Assembly (NCBI GenBank): GCA_964522605.1
Contig: CAZFWV010000425.1
Location: forward strand, 1 to 5,614
From: CAVZLD01 sp964522605
GTDB taxonomy: Bacteria > Planctomycetota > Planctomycetia > Pirellulales > Pirellulaceae
Direction: 5' to 3'
Length of the DNA: 5,614 nt
Shown here: in pieces, positions 5,502 to 5,614 of the stretch
Numbering within the stretch: position 1 is the first letter of the stretch
Layout: the number at the start of each line of letters is the position of its first letter
The notes under the pieces: model-generated
The model's input: the letters and a program-made list of their open reading frames with translations, nothing else
The model's database searches: none
What the model was told of the DNA's origin: nothing
Translations under genes and position numbers: made by a program

Positions 5502-5614
5502 GAAGGGGCTCAATATTTCTGCGTTCCGCCCGAGGGGGTCGGTTTCACCGTCGATACGCCGGATGCGAAGGTGATTGACTTCGGCACTGAATTCTCCGTC
5601 GATGTCGAATCCAG
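5502..5614 (+). pseudogene. FecR-like domain fragment, 5'-truncated at an IS remnant and running off the window
   Basis: From about 5502 the plus strand reads EGAQYFCVPPEGVGFTVD, then TPDAKVIDFGTEFSVDVE. This matches the conserved core of FecR domains (VP...GF.VDTP.A.V.DLGTEF.V.V), which in planctomycetes occur on sigma-factor-associated and membrane proteins. In-frame TAG at 5469-5471 and no start codon with family sequence precede it, while the adjoining DNA on the other strand is transposase. The N-terminal half (zinc finger or membrane anchor and first part of FecR) is missing, so I infer a truncation. The 3' part continues beyond the window, so an alternative start and a functional remainder cannot be excluded. 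Confidence 0.65.

Overview
The window most likely comes from a planctomycete, probably a Pirellulaceae-type bacterium. Four things point there: a dockerin/PEP-CTERM protein tail, a FecR-type fragment with the GTEF motif, a TPR tail like those of planctomycete Ser/Thr-kinase proteins, and many GC-rich palindromic intergenic repeats, including the GGGAGGGCGAGGCT type. This assignment rests on family recognition by eye, not on a search.

Layout. Positions 1-282 (+) hold the 3' end of a secreted/anchored protein: two dockerin-like EF-hand loops followed by a PEP-CTERM sorting tail. Positions 283-793 have no convincing gene. Positions 794 to about 1435 (-) hold an alpha/beta-hydrolase with an intact Ser-Asp-His set but a damaged N-terminus. 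Positions 1573-1970 are a composite intergenic repeat block bounded by long inverted repeats. Two gene fragments follow on the minus strand: the C-terminal part of a large serine recombinase (about 1976-2485) and a TPR tail of a kinase/WD40-type protein (2522-2787) interrupted by an in-frame amber codon. The TPR fragment begins exactly where a 69-bp palindromic repeat ends. Positions 2949-3803 (-) carry the most interesting intact gene: a 284-residue protein with a Cys-rich N-terminus and a candidate Cys-Glu-His active site spaced like the protein-glutamine gamma-glutamyltransferase (transglutaminase, Tgl) family. Immediately upstream of its Shine-Dalgarno sequence sits a 96-bp MITE-like hairpin flanked by a 9-bp direct repeat. 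A second copy of the 69-bp palindromic repeat lies at about 3974-4042.

The right part is calmer. A 52-residue lipoprotein (4397-4555) and a 132-residue, two-helix membrane protein with a ribosomal L7/L12-like C-terminal motif (4602-5000) form a probable two-gene unit. After a gene-poor stretch, an IS3-type transposase C-terminal fragment (5328 to about 5450, -) sits against a 5'-truncated FecR-like gene (about 5502-5614, +) that runs out of the window.

Overall this is an accessory region: remnants of mobile elements and broken genes with small repeats between them, around a few apparently intact genes. I see no multi-gene defence or biosynthetic system. The best candidate for undescribed biology is the transglutaminase-like gene with the hairpin element in its 5' region.
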